14,416 bases of DNA, taken from positions 1 through 14,416 of the forward strand of contig CAZYKR010000091.1 in assembly GCA_964648005.1 (NCBI GenBank), read 5' to 3'. Made by a program: the position numbers and the translations under genes. The stretch is from JAGQTE01 sp964648005 (GTDB lineage Bacteria; Actinomycetota; Acidimicrobiia; Acidimicrobiales; Acidimicrobilacustridaceae). Below, piece by piece: positions 7,559-13,942 of the stretch (position 1 is its first letter; every line of letters begins with the position of its first letter). The notes under the pieces were generated by a model. It did not search any database. It was not told the origin of the DNA and saw nothing but the letters and a program-made list of their open reading frames with translations.

Positions 7559-8818
7559 TCAGCTGTTGTAAGCAGTCTCGGCGTGCTGGGACAGGTCGAG
7601 GCCGAGCTCCTCGTCCTCTTCGGTGACCCGGAGCCCGCCGAAGGCCACGTCGATGACCTTGGCGATGACGATGGACACCACGAAGGAGAATACGAGTACC
7701 ACGACCGCAGCGATGACCTGCTCGATCAGCAGGGTCGAGCCGCCACCGAAGAGGAGGCCGTCCTTGCCGAGGGCGTTGACCTCGGTGGTGGCGAAGACGC
7801 CGAGCAGGATCGATCCGAGCAGGCCGCCGACCAGGTGCACGCCGACCACGTCGAGCGAGTCGTCGTAGCCGAAGCGGTACTTGAGGCTGATGGCCAGGAA
7901 GCAGATGGCCCCGGTGATGGCGCCGATGATCATCGGCGAGAGGCCGCCGACGAAGCCGGCGCACGGGGTGATGGCGACGAGGCCGGCGACAGCACCCGAC
8001 GCGGCGCCCAGGGTCGTGGCGTGCCCGTCCTTGATCTTCTCGACCAGCAGCCAGCCCAGCATGCCGGCGGAGGCGGCGACGAAGGTGTTGTAGAGCGCCT
8101 GGGCGGCCACGCCGTCGGCGGCAAGGGCGGAGCCGGCGTTGAAGCCCGCCCACCCGAACCACAAGATGCCGGTGCCGATGAGGGTCCACGGCAACGAGTG
8201 CGGGTGCATCGGCTGCTCGGGCCAGTTCTTGCGCTTGCCCAGCAGCAACGCCAGCGCCAGGGCGGCCGCGCCGGCGTTGATGTGCACCACGGCACCGCCG
8301 GCGAAGTCGAGGGCACCGCGCTGGGCCAGCCAGCCGCCGCCGAAGATCCAGTGCGCCACCGGCGAGTACACGAGGATCAGCCACACCGAGATGAAGATGG
8401 CGTAGGCCTTGAACTTCATGCGGTCGGCGGTGGCGCCCGTGATCAGCGCCGGCGTGATGATGGCGAACGTCATCTGATAGGCGCAGAACAGGATCAGCGG
8501 GATGCCCAGCGCCAGACCGCCACCGTCACCCTCGGGATCGCCCAGGCTGACCGGGTTCTGGTCGACGCCGGACATGCCGAAAAAGTCGAAGTTGCCGATG
8601 AGGCCGCCGTTGCCCCAGTCGCCGAACGCGAGCGAGAAGCCCACGATCGACCACAGCACCGCCAAGATGCCCATGGCGAAGAAGTTCTGCATCAACATCC
8701 CGAGCACGTTCTTGGCCCGGACCATGCCGCCGTAGAAGAACGCCAGCCCTGGGGTCATGAACAGCACGAGCGCCGTCGAGATGAGCACCCAGGCGATGGC
8801 GCCTGCGTCGAGTTCCAC
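7559..8818 (-). CDS. amtB: Ammonium transporter AmtB
   Basis: A 419-residue polytopic Amt channel, about eleven membrane helices by hydrophobicity. The paired pore histidines are H179 in GGAVVHINAG and H328 in DVVGVHLVGG, and D171 in DFAGG is the conserved substrate-site Asp. FYGGMVRAKN near the N-terminus and the helix containing FCAYQMTFAIITPALITGA are family signatures. The cytoplasmic tail (about 385-419) is acidic and would contact GlnK. There is no cleavable signal peptide. The start is GTG at 8816-8818, directly preceded by a very strong purine run GGAGGAGGAG four bases upstream, one of the best ribosome binding sites in the window. It is first in the amtB-glnK-glnD operon and lies downstream of a GlnR-like box, so induction under nitrogen limitation is expected. 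Confidence 0.96.
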   Translation of the reverse strand: MELDAGAIAWVLISTALVLFMTPGLAFFYGGMVRAKNVLGMLMQNFFAMGILAVLWSIVGFSLAFGDWGNGGLIGNFDFFGMSGVDQNPVSLGDPEGDGGGLALGIPLILFCAYQMTFAIITPALITGATADRMKFKAYAIFISVWLILVYSPVAHWIFGGGWLAQRGALDFAGGAVVHINAGAAALALALLLGKRKNWPEQPMHPHSLPWTLIGTGILWFGWAGFNAGSALAADGVAAQALYNTFVAASAGMLGWLLVEKIKDGHATTLGAASGAVAGLVAITPCAGFVGGLSPMIIGAITGAICFLAISLKYRFGYDDSLDVVGVHLVGGLLGSILLGVFATTEVNALGKDGLLFGGGSTLLIEQVIAAVVVLVFSFVVSIVIAKVIDVAFGGLRVTEEDEELGLDLSQHAETAYNS

Positions 8819-8854
8819 CTGTCTCCTCCTCCGCGTCCTCGCACGGCGCGCCCG

Positions 8855-8882
8855 AGATCAGACGCGCTGCAGGTTCGTGCAA
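8855..8882 (-). promoter_or_regulatory. Candidate core promoter of amtB-glnK-glnD
   Basis: On the minus strand TTGCAC (8882-8877) and TGATCT (8860-8855) are 16 bases apart, leaving a leader of about 30 bases to the amtB GTG that contains the strong ribosome binding site. The -10 is poor, which would suit a promoter dependent on an activator bound upstream. Confidence 0.35.
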
Positions 8883-8908
8883 GGTTGGCGACAGGCTGGC
8901 GAAGGCGT

Positions 8909-8946
8909 GTTTCCGCGCAGTGTCTCGATTGTTTCGGGCGCGTGAA
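8909..8946 (-). promoter_or_regulatory. GlnR-like operator upstream of amtB-glnK-glnD
   Basis: Reading the minus strand from 8946 to 8909: TTCAC-n6-GAAAC-n6-GACAC-n6-GAAAC. The published actinobacterial GlnR consensus is gTnAC-n6-GaAAc repeated with the same 6-base spacers. Both GAAAC elements are exact and lie 22 bp apart; the other two each keep the terminal AC, with TTCAC matching at T2 and GACAC at G1. The box starts 26 bases upstream of the candidate -35 and ends about 90 bases before the amtB start, the right place for an activator. The spacing and gene context agree; the regulator itself is not in the window. Confidence 0.65.
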
Positions 8947-8985
8947 CGATGCCCGACCCCGACCTCGTCGGCCCGTCGATCCGGA

Positions 8986-10344
8986 TCAGCGGTCGGCGGC
9001 CTCGGCCGCCTTGCGGGCGGCGATGAGCACCGGGTCCCACACGGGCGAGAAGGGCGGGGCGTAGGACAGATCGGTCTCGGCCAGCTGGGCGGCGGTCATG
9101 CCGGCGGTGATGGCGGTGGCGACCACGTCGATCCGCTTGGCAGCCCCCTCGCCGCCGACGATCTGCCCGCCGAGCAGGCGGCCGGTGCCCCGCTCCGCCA
9201 CGAGCTTGACCCGCAGGTCCTCGGCACCCGGGTAGTAGTGGGCCCGGGTCTTGGCGGTGATGGTGGCGGCGGCCGGCTCGAAGGATGCGGCGCGCGCCTC
9301 GGCCTCGGTCAGGCCGGTGCGCCCGATCTCGGTCGAGCACAGCTTGGTGACCGCGCTGCCGATCACGCCCGGGAAGCTGGCGTACCCGCCGCCGATGTTG
9401 ATGCCGGCCACCCGAGCCTGGCGGTTCGCCACCGTCCCCAGCGCCACGTGCACCCGCTGCTGGGAGACCAGGTGCACGGACTCGCAGCAGTCGCCTGCCG
9501 CCCAGACGCCCTCGGCCGTCGTGCGCTGGCGGCGATCGACGCGGATGGCGCCACGCACGCCGGTCTCGATGCCGGCCGCAGCCGCCAGCTCGCCGTTGGG
9601 CTGCACGCCGATGCCGAGCACCACCACGTCGGCGGGCACCGGACCCTCCGAGGTGAGCACCCGATCGGGCTCGAACCCCTCGACGGCGACGCCGGTGCGC
9701 ACCTCGATGCCGTGCCGGACCATGGCGTCGTGCACGAGGGCGCCCATGTCGTCGTCGAGGGTGCGCATGACCTGCGGCGCCGCCTCGACGACGACCACCT
9801 CCATCCCCTGCATGCAGAACGCCTCGGCCATCTCGAGCCCGATGTAGCCGCCGCCCACCACGACGACGCGCCGGCAACCGCTGCTGGCATGGCCCAGGAG
9901 GTGCTCGGCATCGTCGAGGTTCTGCACGCCGTGCACGAGGTCGAGGTCGATGCCGGGCAGCGGCGGCCGGATCGGGCGGGCGCCCGTGCCGATCAGCAGC
10001 TGGTCGAACGGCTCGACGAGCGTCTCGTCGCGCTCGAGGTCGCGCACCTCGACCGTGCGGGCGTCGAGGTCGATCCCCAGCACATCGTGGCGGGTGCGCA
10101 CGTCGATCTGGGAGCGGGCCCGGTGCTCCTCGGGCGAGCGCGCCACCAGGTCGTCCAACTCGGGCACCAGGCCGCCGACGCGAAACGGGATGCCGCAGGC
10201 GGCGAAGCTGGTGCGCGTCCCGCGCTCGAAGGCGACGATCTCGAGGTCCGTCGCATCGGGTCGCATGCGGCGGGCCTGCGCCGCAGCCGCCATGCCACCG
10301 GCGTCGCCACCGATGACCACCAAACGTTCAGACGCTGTTCCCAT
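8986..10344 (-). CDS. CoA-disulfide reductase-type FAD/NAD(P) flavoprotein
   Basis: A 452-residue pyridine nucleotide-disulfide oxidoreductase of the single-cysteine class (CoA-disulfide/persulfide reductase, NADH oxidase). The N-terminal FAD motif is VVIGGDAGGMAAA (9-21). The redox C50 sits in SFAACGIPF, the position of the active-site Cys of CoADR. A second Rossmann motif GGGYIG (164-169) binds NAD(P)H, and AAGD (282-285) contacts FAD. The C-terminal dimerisation domain ends in DLSYAPPFSPVWDP (from 425), where the Tyr corresponds to a catalytic Tyr known in CoADR. Substrate could be CoA disulfide, CoA persulfide or oxygen; sequence alone does not decide. It is divergent from the solute-binding protein gene, with 109 bases between. 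No Shine-Dalgarno is visible, but TACGGT lies seven bases upstream. Confidence 0.88.
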   Translation of the reverse strand: MGTASERLVVIGGDAGGMAAAAQARRMRPDATDLEIVAFERGTRTSFAACGIPFRVGGLVPELDDLVARSPEEHRARSQIDVRTRHDVLGIDLDARTVEVRDLERDETLVEPFDQLLIGTGARPIRPPLPGIDLDLVHGVQNLDDAEHLLGHASSGCRRVVVVGGGYIGLEMAEAFCMQGMEVVVVEAAPQVMRTLDDDMGALVHDAMVRHGIEVRTGVAVEGFEPDRVLTSEGPVPADVVVLGIGVQPNGELAAAAGIETGVRGAIRVDRRQRTTAEGVWAAGDCCESVHLVSQQRVHVALGTVANRQARVAGINIGGGYASFPGVIGSAVTKLCSTEIGRTGLTEAEARAASFEPAAATITAKTRAHYYPGAEDLRVKLVAERGTGRLLGGQIVGGEGAAKRIDVVATAITAGMTAAQLAETDLSYAPPFSPVWDPVLIAARKAAEAADR

Positions 10345-10351
10345 GATCGTG

Positions 10352-10357
10352 ACCGTA
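10352..10357 (-). promoter_or_regulatory. Candidate -10 element, leaderless flavoprotein mRNA
   Basis: TACGGT on the minus strand ends seven bases before the ATG at 10344. It is identical in sequence to the hexamer before the 3-hydroxybutyryl-CoA dehydrogenase gene and also sits in a CCGnTACGGTC context. No -35 is recognisable. Confidence 0.4.
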
Positions 10358-10453
10358 ACGGCTCAAGCCTGGGACCAGGGCGTCCGACAACTGGAAGGTC
10401 ATTTCAGGCCCACGGCACCTTCGCGTGCCTCGGCACACGGGTAGGGGAACTGC

Positions 10454-12130
10454 ATGAGGCGTACGGTCGGGCGCGCACTGGCGACGTTGGCGATGATCGG
10501 GTTGGCGGCGGGCGCGTGCAGCAGCACGCAGGACGCCTCCACCGACACGACCGCCAGCGCCACGAAGTCCCAGAGCGGGGAGATCACCGAGTACACGGTC
10601 CCCGCGGGCAGCGACGGGCCCCAATCCGGCGGCAGCCTGGTGTACGGACTCGAGGCCGAGACCGATGGATACAGCCCCATCGCCAACCGCATGGCCCCGG
10701 CCGGACAGATCGTGGCCAACACCCTCTTCGACCCGCTCGCCGCCTGGGGCGCCGACGGCAAGGTCTACCCATACCTGGCCGAGTCGTTCGAGTCGTCGGA
10801 GCTGTTCACCGAGTGGAAGATCACGCTGCGACCGGACGTGCGCTTCCACGACGGCACCCCCGCCGACGGCGCCGCGGTGCAGAAGTTCCTGCTGGCGCTG
10901 CGCGACGCCCCCCTCACGGGCGCGGCCGCGGCACCCATCGAAGACGTCACCCTCGTCGAGGGCGAGCCGCTGGCGGCGGTCGTGCACCTCGACCAGCCCT
11001 GGGTGGTGTTCCCCGCGGTGCTGACCAACCAGGGCGGCATGCTCATGGCGCCGAGCCAGCTCGACGCCGGTCCCGCCGGGTCGCGCCAGCCCGTCGGCAC
11101 CGGACCGTTCCGCTTCGTCGACTGGGTGCCGGACGCCAAGCTCAACGTGGTGCGCAACGACGACTACTGGCAGGACGGCCTGCCGTACCTCGACGAGATC
11201 GAGTTCCAGCCGATCACCGACCTCCAGTCCCGGGTCAACGCCCTCGAGACCGGCAGCATCGACGTCCTGCACATGGCGCAGCAGCAGCTGCGGCCGAAGC
11301 TCACCCAGCTCGCTGAGGAGGGCAAGATCCAGCTCTGGTTCGGCACCGGCGAGGAGGACGAGGCGCTCATCCTGCTGAACAACTCGACCGAGCCGTTCAA
11401 CGACGTGCGCCTGCGCAAGGCGCTGGCCCAGGCGACCGAGCACAACGAGTACTTCGAGGCCACCTCCACCCCGCCCTCGCGCAAGGCCGACAGCTTCTTG
11501 AGCAGCGACTCGCCGTGGTACGCCGCCGACAACGGCTGGCCCACGTACGACCTCGACGCCGCCAAGCAGCTCGTGGACGAGTGGAAGGCCGAGCACGGCG
11601 GCGAAGCGCCCGCGTTCGTCTTCCGCACCACGCCGGCGCCCGAACAACAGAGCGTCGGTCAGCTGCTCGAGCGGCAGTGGGAGGCGGCGGGCTTCGACGT
11701 CACCCTCGAGACGATGGAGCAGACCCAGCACATCGCCACCGGCCTGTCGGGCAACTACCAGGCGAACCTCTGGCGGCAGTTCTCCTCGCCCGATCCCGAC
11801 GGCGAGTTCCACTGGTGGATCTCGACGGCCATCGCCGGCGAGGGCTCGACCGGGCTGAACTTCGCCCGCCTCGACGACCCGCAGATCGACGAGGCCCTGC
11901 GGACCGGCCGGACGAACCTCGACCCGGTCGAGCGCAAGAAGGCCTACGCCGACCTGCAGCGGCGGATGAGCGAGATCGTGCCGTGGGTGTACCTGTCGCA
12001 CCTGCAGTGGATGCTCGCCGCCGACCTCGACGTCCGCGACCTCACCAACACCACGCTGCCCGACGGCACGCCGGCGATGCCGATGGTGGCCGGTGTGCAC
12101 CGCATGACGCAGACCTGGCTGGAGAGCTGA
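10454..12130 (+). CDS. Family 5 solute-binding lipoprotein (peptide/nickel-type ABC uptake)
   Basis: A 558-residue extracytoplasmic binding protein tethered by a lipid. The signal peptide has an RR n-region, a hydrophobic core and a lipobox-like AGAC with C22. A Ser/Thr-rich linker (about 23-60) leads into the SBP_bac_5 fold: GGSLVYGLEAETDGYSPI near the start, ITLRPDVRFHDGTPADGAAV, VGTGPFRFVDWVPDAKLNVVRNDDYW, and a C-terminal lobe with NLWRQFSSPDP and a closing WVYLSHLQWMLAADLDV. Length is normal for the family. AGGGG lies six bases before the ATG. There are no dpp/opp-type permease or ATPase genes on either side, so it must work with transporter parts encoded elsewhere or act alone. The ligand (oligopeptide, nickel complex, glycoside or other) cannot be assigned. 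Confidence 0.9.
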   Translation: MRRTVGRALATLAMIGLAAGACSSTQDASTDTTASATKSQSGEITEYTVPAGSDGPQSGGSLVYGLEAETDGYSPIANRMAPAGQIVANTLFDPLAAWGADGKVYPYLAESFESSELFTEWKITLRPDVRFHDGTPADGAAVQKFLLALRDAPLTGAAAAPIEDVTLVEGEPLAAVVHLDQPWVVFPAVLTNQGGMLMAPSQLDAGPAGSRQPVGTGPFRFVDWVPDAKLNVVRNDDYWQDGLPYLDEIEFQPITDLQSRVNALETGSIDVLHMAQQQLRPKLTQLAEEGKIQLWFGTGEEDEALILLNNSTEPFNDVRLRKALAQATEHNEYFEATSTPPSRKADSFLSSDSPWYAADNGWPTYDLDAAKQLVDEWKAEHGGEAPAFVFRTTPAPEQQSVGQLLERQWEAAGFDVTLETMEQTQHIATGLSGNYQANLWRQFSSPDPDGEFHWWISTAIAGEGSTGLNFARLDDPQIDEALRTGRTNLDPVERKKAYADLQRRMSEIVPWVYLSHLQWMLAADLDVRDLTNTTLPDGTPAMPMVAGVHRMTQTWLES

Positions 12131-12141
12131 GCCCGAGCGGG

Positions 12142-12147
12142 CAGACT
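12142..12147 (+). promoter_or_regulatory. Candidate -10 element before the four-cysteine protein
   Basis: CAGACT ends eight bases before the ATG at 12156, with no Shine-Dalgarno between. It fits the leaderless pattern seen elsewhere in the window. It lies just after GCCCGAGCGGGC (12131-12142), a tight inverted repeat directly downstream of the preceding stop codon that could be a weak terminator. Confidence 0.3.
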
Positions 12148-12155
12148 GGTGCGCC

Positions 12156-12374
12156 ATGGGCGTGCGCAAGGACTGCCGGCACTACTCGACCCGATCGGAG
12201 GGTGCTGACCTCATCCAGCGGTGTCGGCTCGACATGAACGAGCCGGTCCCGTTCGGGTGCCCGGACGGCTGCCTCTTCTTCGAGCCCCGATCGATCTCGA
12301 ACGCGGGATGGCAGCGCTTCGAGCAGGCCGACGACGGCGACCTGTGGGGCGAGGGCGGCGCCGACGAGGGGTGA
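12156..12374 (+). CDS. Small four-cysteine conserved hypothetical protein
   Basis: A 72-residue soluble protein with no signal peptide or membrane helix. Four cysteines (C7, C23, C35, C39), with H9 nearby, are arranged as DCRHY, QRCRLD and CPDGCLFFEPR. The CPxGC knuckle with the two upstream cysteines looks like a zinc-ribbon or other metal site, and the following FFEPR...GW and acidic tail complete a pattern I recall as a widespread small actinobacterial family without assigned function. The coding start is supported by the cysteine pattern beginning at residue 7 and by a -10-like hexamer eight bases upstream. It follows the solute-binding protein gene by 25 bases but probably has its own promoter. 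Metal binding is inference. Confidence 0.72.
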   Translation: MGVRKDCRHYSTRSEGADLIQRCRLDMNEPVPFGCPDGCLFFEPRSISNAGWQRFEQADDGDLWGEGGADEG

Positions 12375-12382
12375 CGGGCCGC

Positions 12383-12404
12383 CTCGGCCGGTCACCTGGC
12401 CGGG
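12383..12404. terminator. Hairpin between converging genes
   Basis: Bases 12383-12391 and 12396-12404 can form a 9-bp stem (two G-T pairs) around a TCAC loop. It fills the gap between the small cysteine protein stop (12374) and the converging stop at 12406, so a two-way terminator is plausible. There is no T-run. Confidence 0.5.
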
Positions 12405-12405
12405 C

Positions 12406-12876
12406 TCAGGCGTGCCGGCGCAGGTGGATCCACGCCTTGGCCGCACCCCACGCCAGACCGAGGTCGGCCAGCGCCGGATCGAGGTCGCCGAACGACGCTG
12501 GCACGAGGTCGTAGACGTCGTCCGGGAAGACGCTCACCGCCTGCGCGTCGCGCTCGACCGGGGCCACGCCGGCCTCGGCCAGCACCGCCGTCGGCAACGC
12601 CGTCGCCACCCGCACGATGGCCAGCGGGTTCGTCGCCTGATCGTCGGGGTCCTGCGCCAGCAGGCGCCGCAGCGGCGGCATGACGGCCTCGACGGCGGCG
12701 GCCCCGGCGGCGGCAGCCCGTGCCGGGTCGATGGCGGCACCGTCGGCTCGTGCCGCCAGGGCACGGTCGACCCACCCGGGCAGGGCGGCCTCGATGCCGT
12801 CGGCGAGGGCGCCGCTCAATTCGGCGAAGCGCGCCAGCCCGGCGACGAGCTCGGGATCGGTCGGGAGGTCGCTCAC
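12406..12876 (-). CDS. Conserved hypothetical protein, 156 residues, coupled to DUF427 gene
   Basis: I cannot assign a function. The protein is mostly helical, Ala-rich in the middle (about 45-65), with no signal peptide or transmembrane segment. The most distinctive parts are TNPLAIVRVATALPTAVLAEAGVAPVERD and FPDDVYDL (117-124) followed by PASFGDLDP and LAWGAAKAW; these look conserved rather than random and recall an unnamed actinobacterial family. The GTG start at 12874-12876 overlaps the stop of the DUF427 gene as GTGA, which argues for translational coupling. A longer reading upstream in this frame would be Arg-rich antisense-like sequence inside DUF427 and is rejected. The tight coupling suggests the two products act in one process. 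Confidence 0.72.
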   Translation of the reverse strand: MSDLPTDPELVAGLARFAELSGALADGIEAALPGWVDRALAARADGAAIDPARAAAAGAAAVEAVMPPLRRLLAQDPDDQATNPLAIVRVATALPTAVLAEAGVAPVERDAQAVSVFPDDVYDLVPASFGDLDPALADLGLAWGAAKAWIHLRRHA

Positions 12877-13370
12877 CAGTGCAGCGTCCCCGGCGCGCCC
12901 TTGAACGGGCCCTCGACCTCGGCGGTGATCCATCCGCCGTAGAAGTCGCCGTCCATGCGCACCACCTCCTCGCCGTCGACGAGGCAGCGGTCGACGCGCT
13001 GCGGGTAGAAGGCGACGTGCCCGGCGAGCAGCGCGTAGCGGTCTGCCGGGACGTCGTAGGACCAGGCGGCGTCGACGCGCTCGTCGTCGCCCACGCGGAT
13101 CGACCAGTAGCGCGCCTCGCCCTTCCACTCGCACCACGAGCGCCGCGCCGACGGCACCAGCAGGTCCGCTCGCACGTCACCGGGCGTGAGGTAGAACGCC
13201 GGCGCCTGCGAGGTCTCGCACAGGCGGAACCCGCCGGTCGTCTCGGCGACGGTCACGCCCGCCACCTCCACCACCAGGTGGCGGTGGTTCGGCTCGAGCC
13301 GAGGCGGTCGCGGGAAGTCCCACACGGACTCCTGCCCCGGTCCGGGTTCGATGTGCTGTGGCCCTCGCAT
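12873..13370 (-). CDS. DUF427 family protein
   Basis: A 165-residue protein of the DUF427 family, common in Actinobacteria and fungi; function not established. The start at ATG 13370 gives GPGQESVWDFPRPPRLE near the N-terminus, as in relatives. The domain proper (about 38-130) has ETS...FYLTPGDVR, SWCEWKGEARYWSI (78-91), AAWSYDVP and GHVAFYPQRVD, the core family pattern. A C-terminal extension GDFYGGWITAEVEGPFKG also occurs in homologues. It is soluble, with no signal peptide. A G-run touches the start codon rather than sitting at normal Shine-Dalgarno distance, and CATGCT lies six bases upstream, so a leaderless start is possible. Its stop overlaps the start of the following 156-residue gene by four bases, an operon of two. 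Confidence 0.88.
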   Translation of the reverse strand: MRGPQHIEPGPGQESVWDFPRPPRLEPNHRHLVVEVAGVTVAETTGGFRLCETSQAPAFYLTPGDVRADLLVPSARRSWCEWKGEARYWSIRVGDDERVDAAWSYDVPADRYALLAGHVAFYPQRVDRCLVDGEEVVRMDGDFYGGWITAEVEGPFKGAPGTLHW

Positions 13371-13376
13371 CCCCCC

Positions 13377-13382
13377 AGCATG
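13377..13382 (-). promoter_or_regulatory. Candidate -10 element for the DUF427 operon
   Basis: CATGCT on the minus strand is separated by six bases from the ATG at 13370. The match to TAnnnT is partial. It is listed because position and lack of a spaced Shine-Dalgarno repeat the pattern at other genes. Confidence 0.25.
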
Positions 13383-13404
13383 GCGGCGAGGGGCGCCGAT
13401 GCCA

Positions 13405-13410
13405 CACAAT
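13405..13410 (+). promoter_or_regulatory. Candidate -10 element for the 99-residue protein gene
   Basis: CACAAT, four of six matches to TATAAT, ends six bases before the GTG at 13417, implying a transcript that begins at the start codon. No -35 of good quality is visible in the 46-bp divergent gap. Confidence 0.35.
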
Positions 13411-13416
13411 CACGGG

Positions 13417-13716
13417 GTGCGGATCCGGGCGGTGTCGGTCTTCGAGGGCGTGATCTACAACTCCCACGTCATGGACTGGTCGCACCCGGAGCGACCGACG
13501 CTCGAGGTCGACGCCGTGCTGCGCCCCGGCGACGCCGACGCCACCAGCGGGCCGCTGCTGCTCCCCGTCGCCGAGTTCATCGTGATGGTCGGCGGCGTCG
13601 ACGTCGCCCGACCCATCCTGCTCGACCTGGCGGCGCGGGGGCGGGTCACGACGCATCAGGGCGTCGACCACCTGGTCTTCCCCACGTGGACGACGGTCGA
13701 AGAGTCGGGCGGCTGA
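13417..13716 (+). CDS. Hypothetical protein, 99 residues
   Basis: I do not recognise this protein. It is soluble, without signal peptide, membrane segment or cysteines. It begins with a strand-like RIRAVSVFEGVIY, has a histidine/tryptophan segment NSHVMDWSHPERP, and a hydrophobic stretch LLLPVAEFIVMVGGVDV too polar for a confident membrane helix. GTG 13417 is preferred because of the -10-like element six bases upstream; ATG 13399 in the same frame would add MPHNHG and cannot be excluded. It is divergent from the DUF427 gene with a 46-bp gap, so the two may be co-regulated. Third-position GC is high throughout, which supports real coding. It converges on the synthetase fragment. Confidence 0.6.
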   Translation: MRIRAVSVFEGVIYNSHVMDWSHPERPTLEVDAVLRPGDADATSGPLLLPVAEFIVMVGGVDVARPILLDLAARGRVTTHQGVDHLVFPTWTTVEESGG

Positions 13717-13735
13717 GTCCCGCTCCGGCCGCGTC

Positions 13736-13942
13736 TCAGATGCTGCGGCCGGTGCCTTCCCAGTACGGGTCGCGCAGCTGGCGCTTCAGCAGCTTGCCGG
13801 TCGGCGTGCGCGGCAGGCTGTCGACCACCTCGACGGTGCGCGGCACCTTGTACCCCGCGAGGTGCTGGCGCACGTGCGCCCGCAGCGCCTCGGTAAGGTC
13901 CTCGGGCGTCTCGACGCCGTCGATCAGCTCGACGGCGGCGAC
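13736..13942 (-). pseudogene. C-terminal fragment of an AMP-forming acyl-CoA synthetase
   Basis: The last 68 codons of a fatty acyl-CoA synthetase/AMP-ligase are intact down to the TGA at 13736-13738. The AMP-binding_C signature is present: HLAGYKVPRTVEVVD, then LPRTPTGKLLKRQLRDPYW with the catalytic Lys in PTGK. A full gene is about 500-550 codons; the other about 450 are missing because the frame stops resembling the family at about 13942, where a dehydrogenase on the other strand takes over. The base composition matches the rest of the window, so this piece probably belongs to the host and marks where the true chromosome sequence ends. It is a broken end, most likely artificial, rather than a decayed gene. 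Confidence 0.85.

Noticed and set aside
12877..13137. N-terminal extension of the 156-residue protein to an ATG at 13137
   Set aside because: The added part is Arg-rich antisense-like reading of DUF427 in a shifted frame; the GTG at 12876 gives the family-like start and a typical 4-base overlap.
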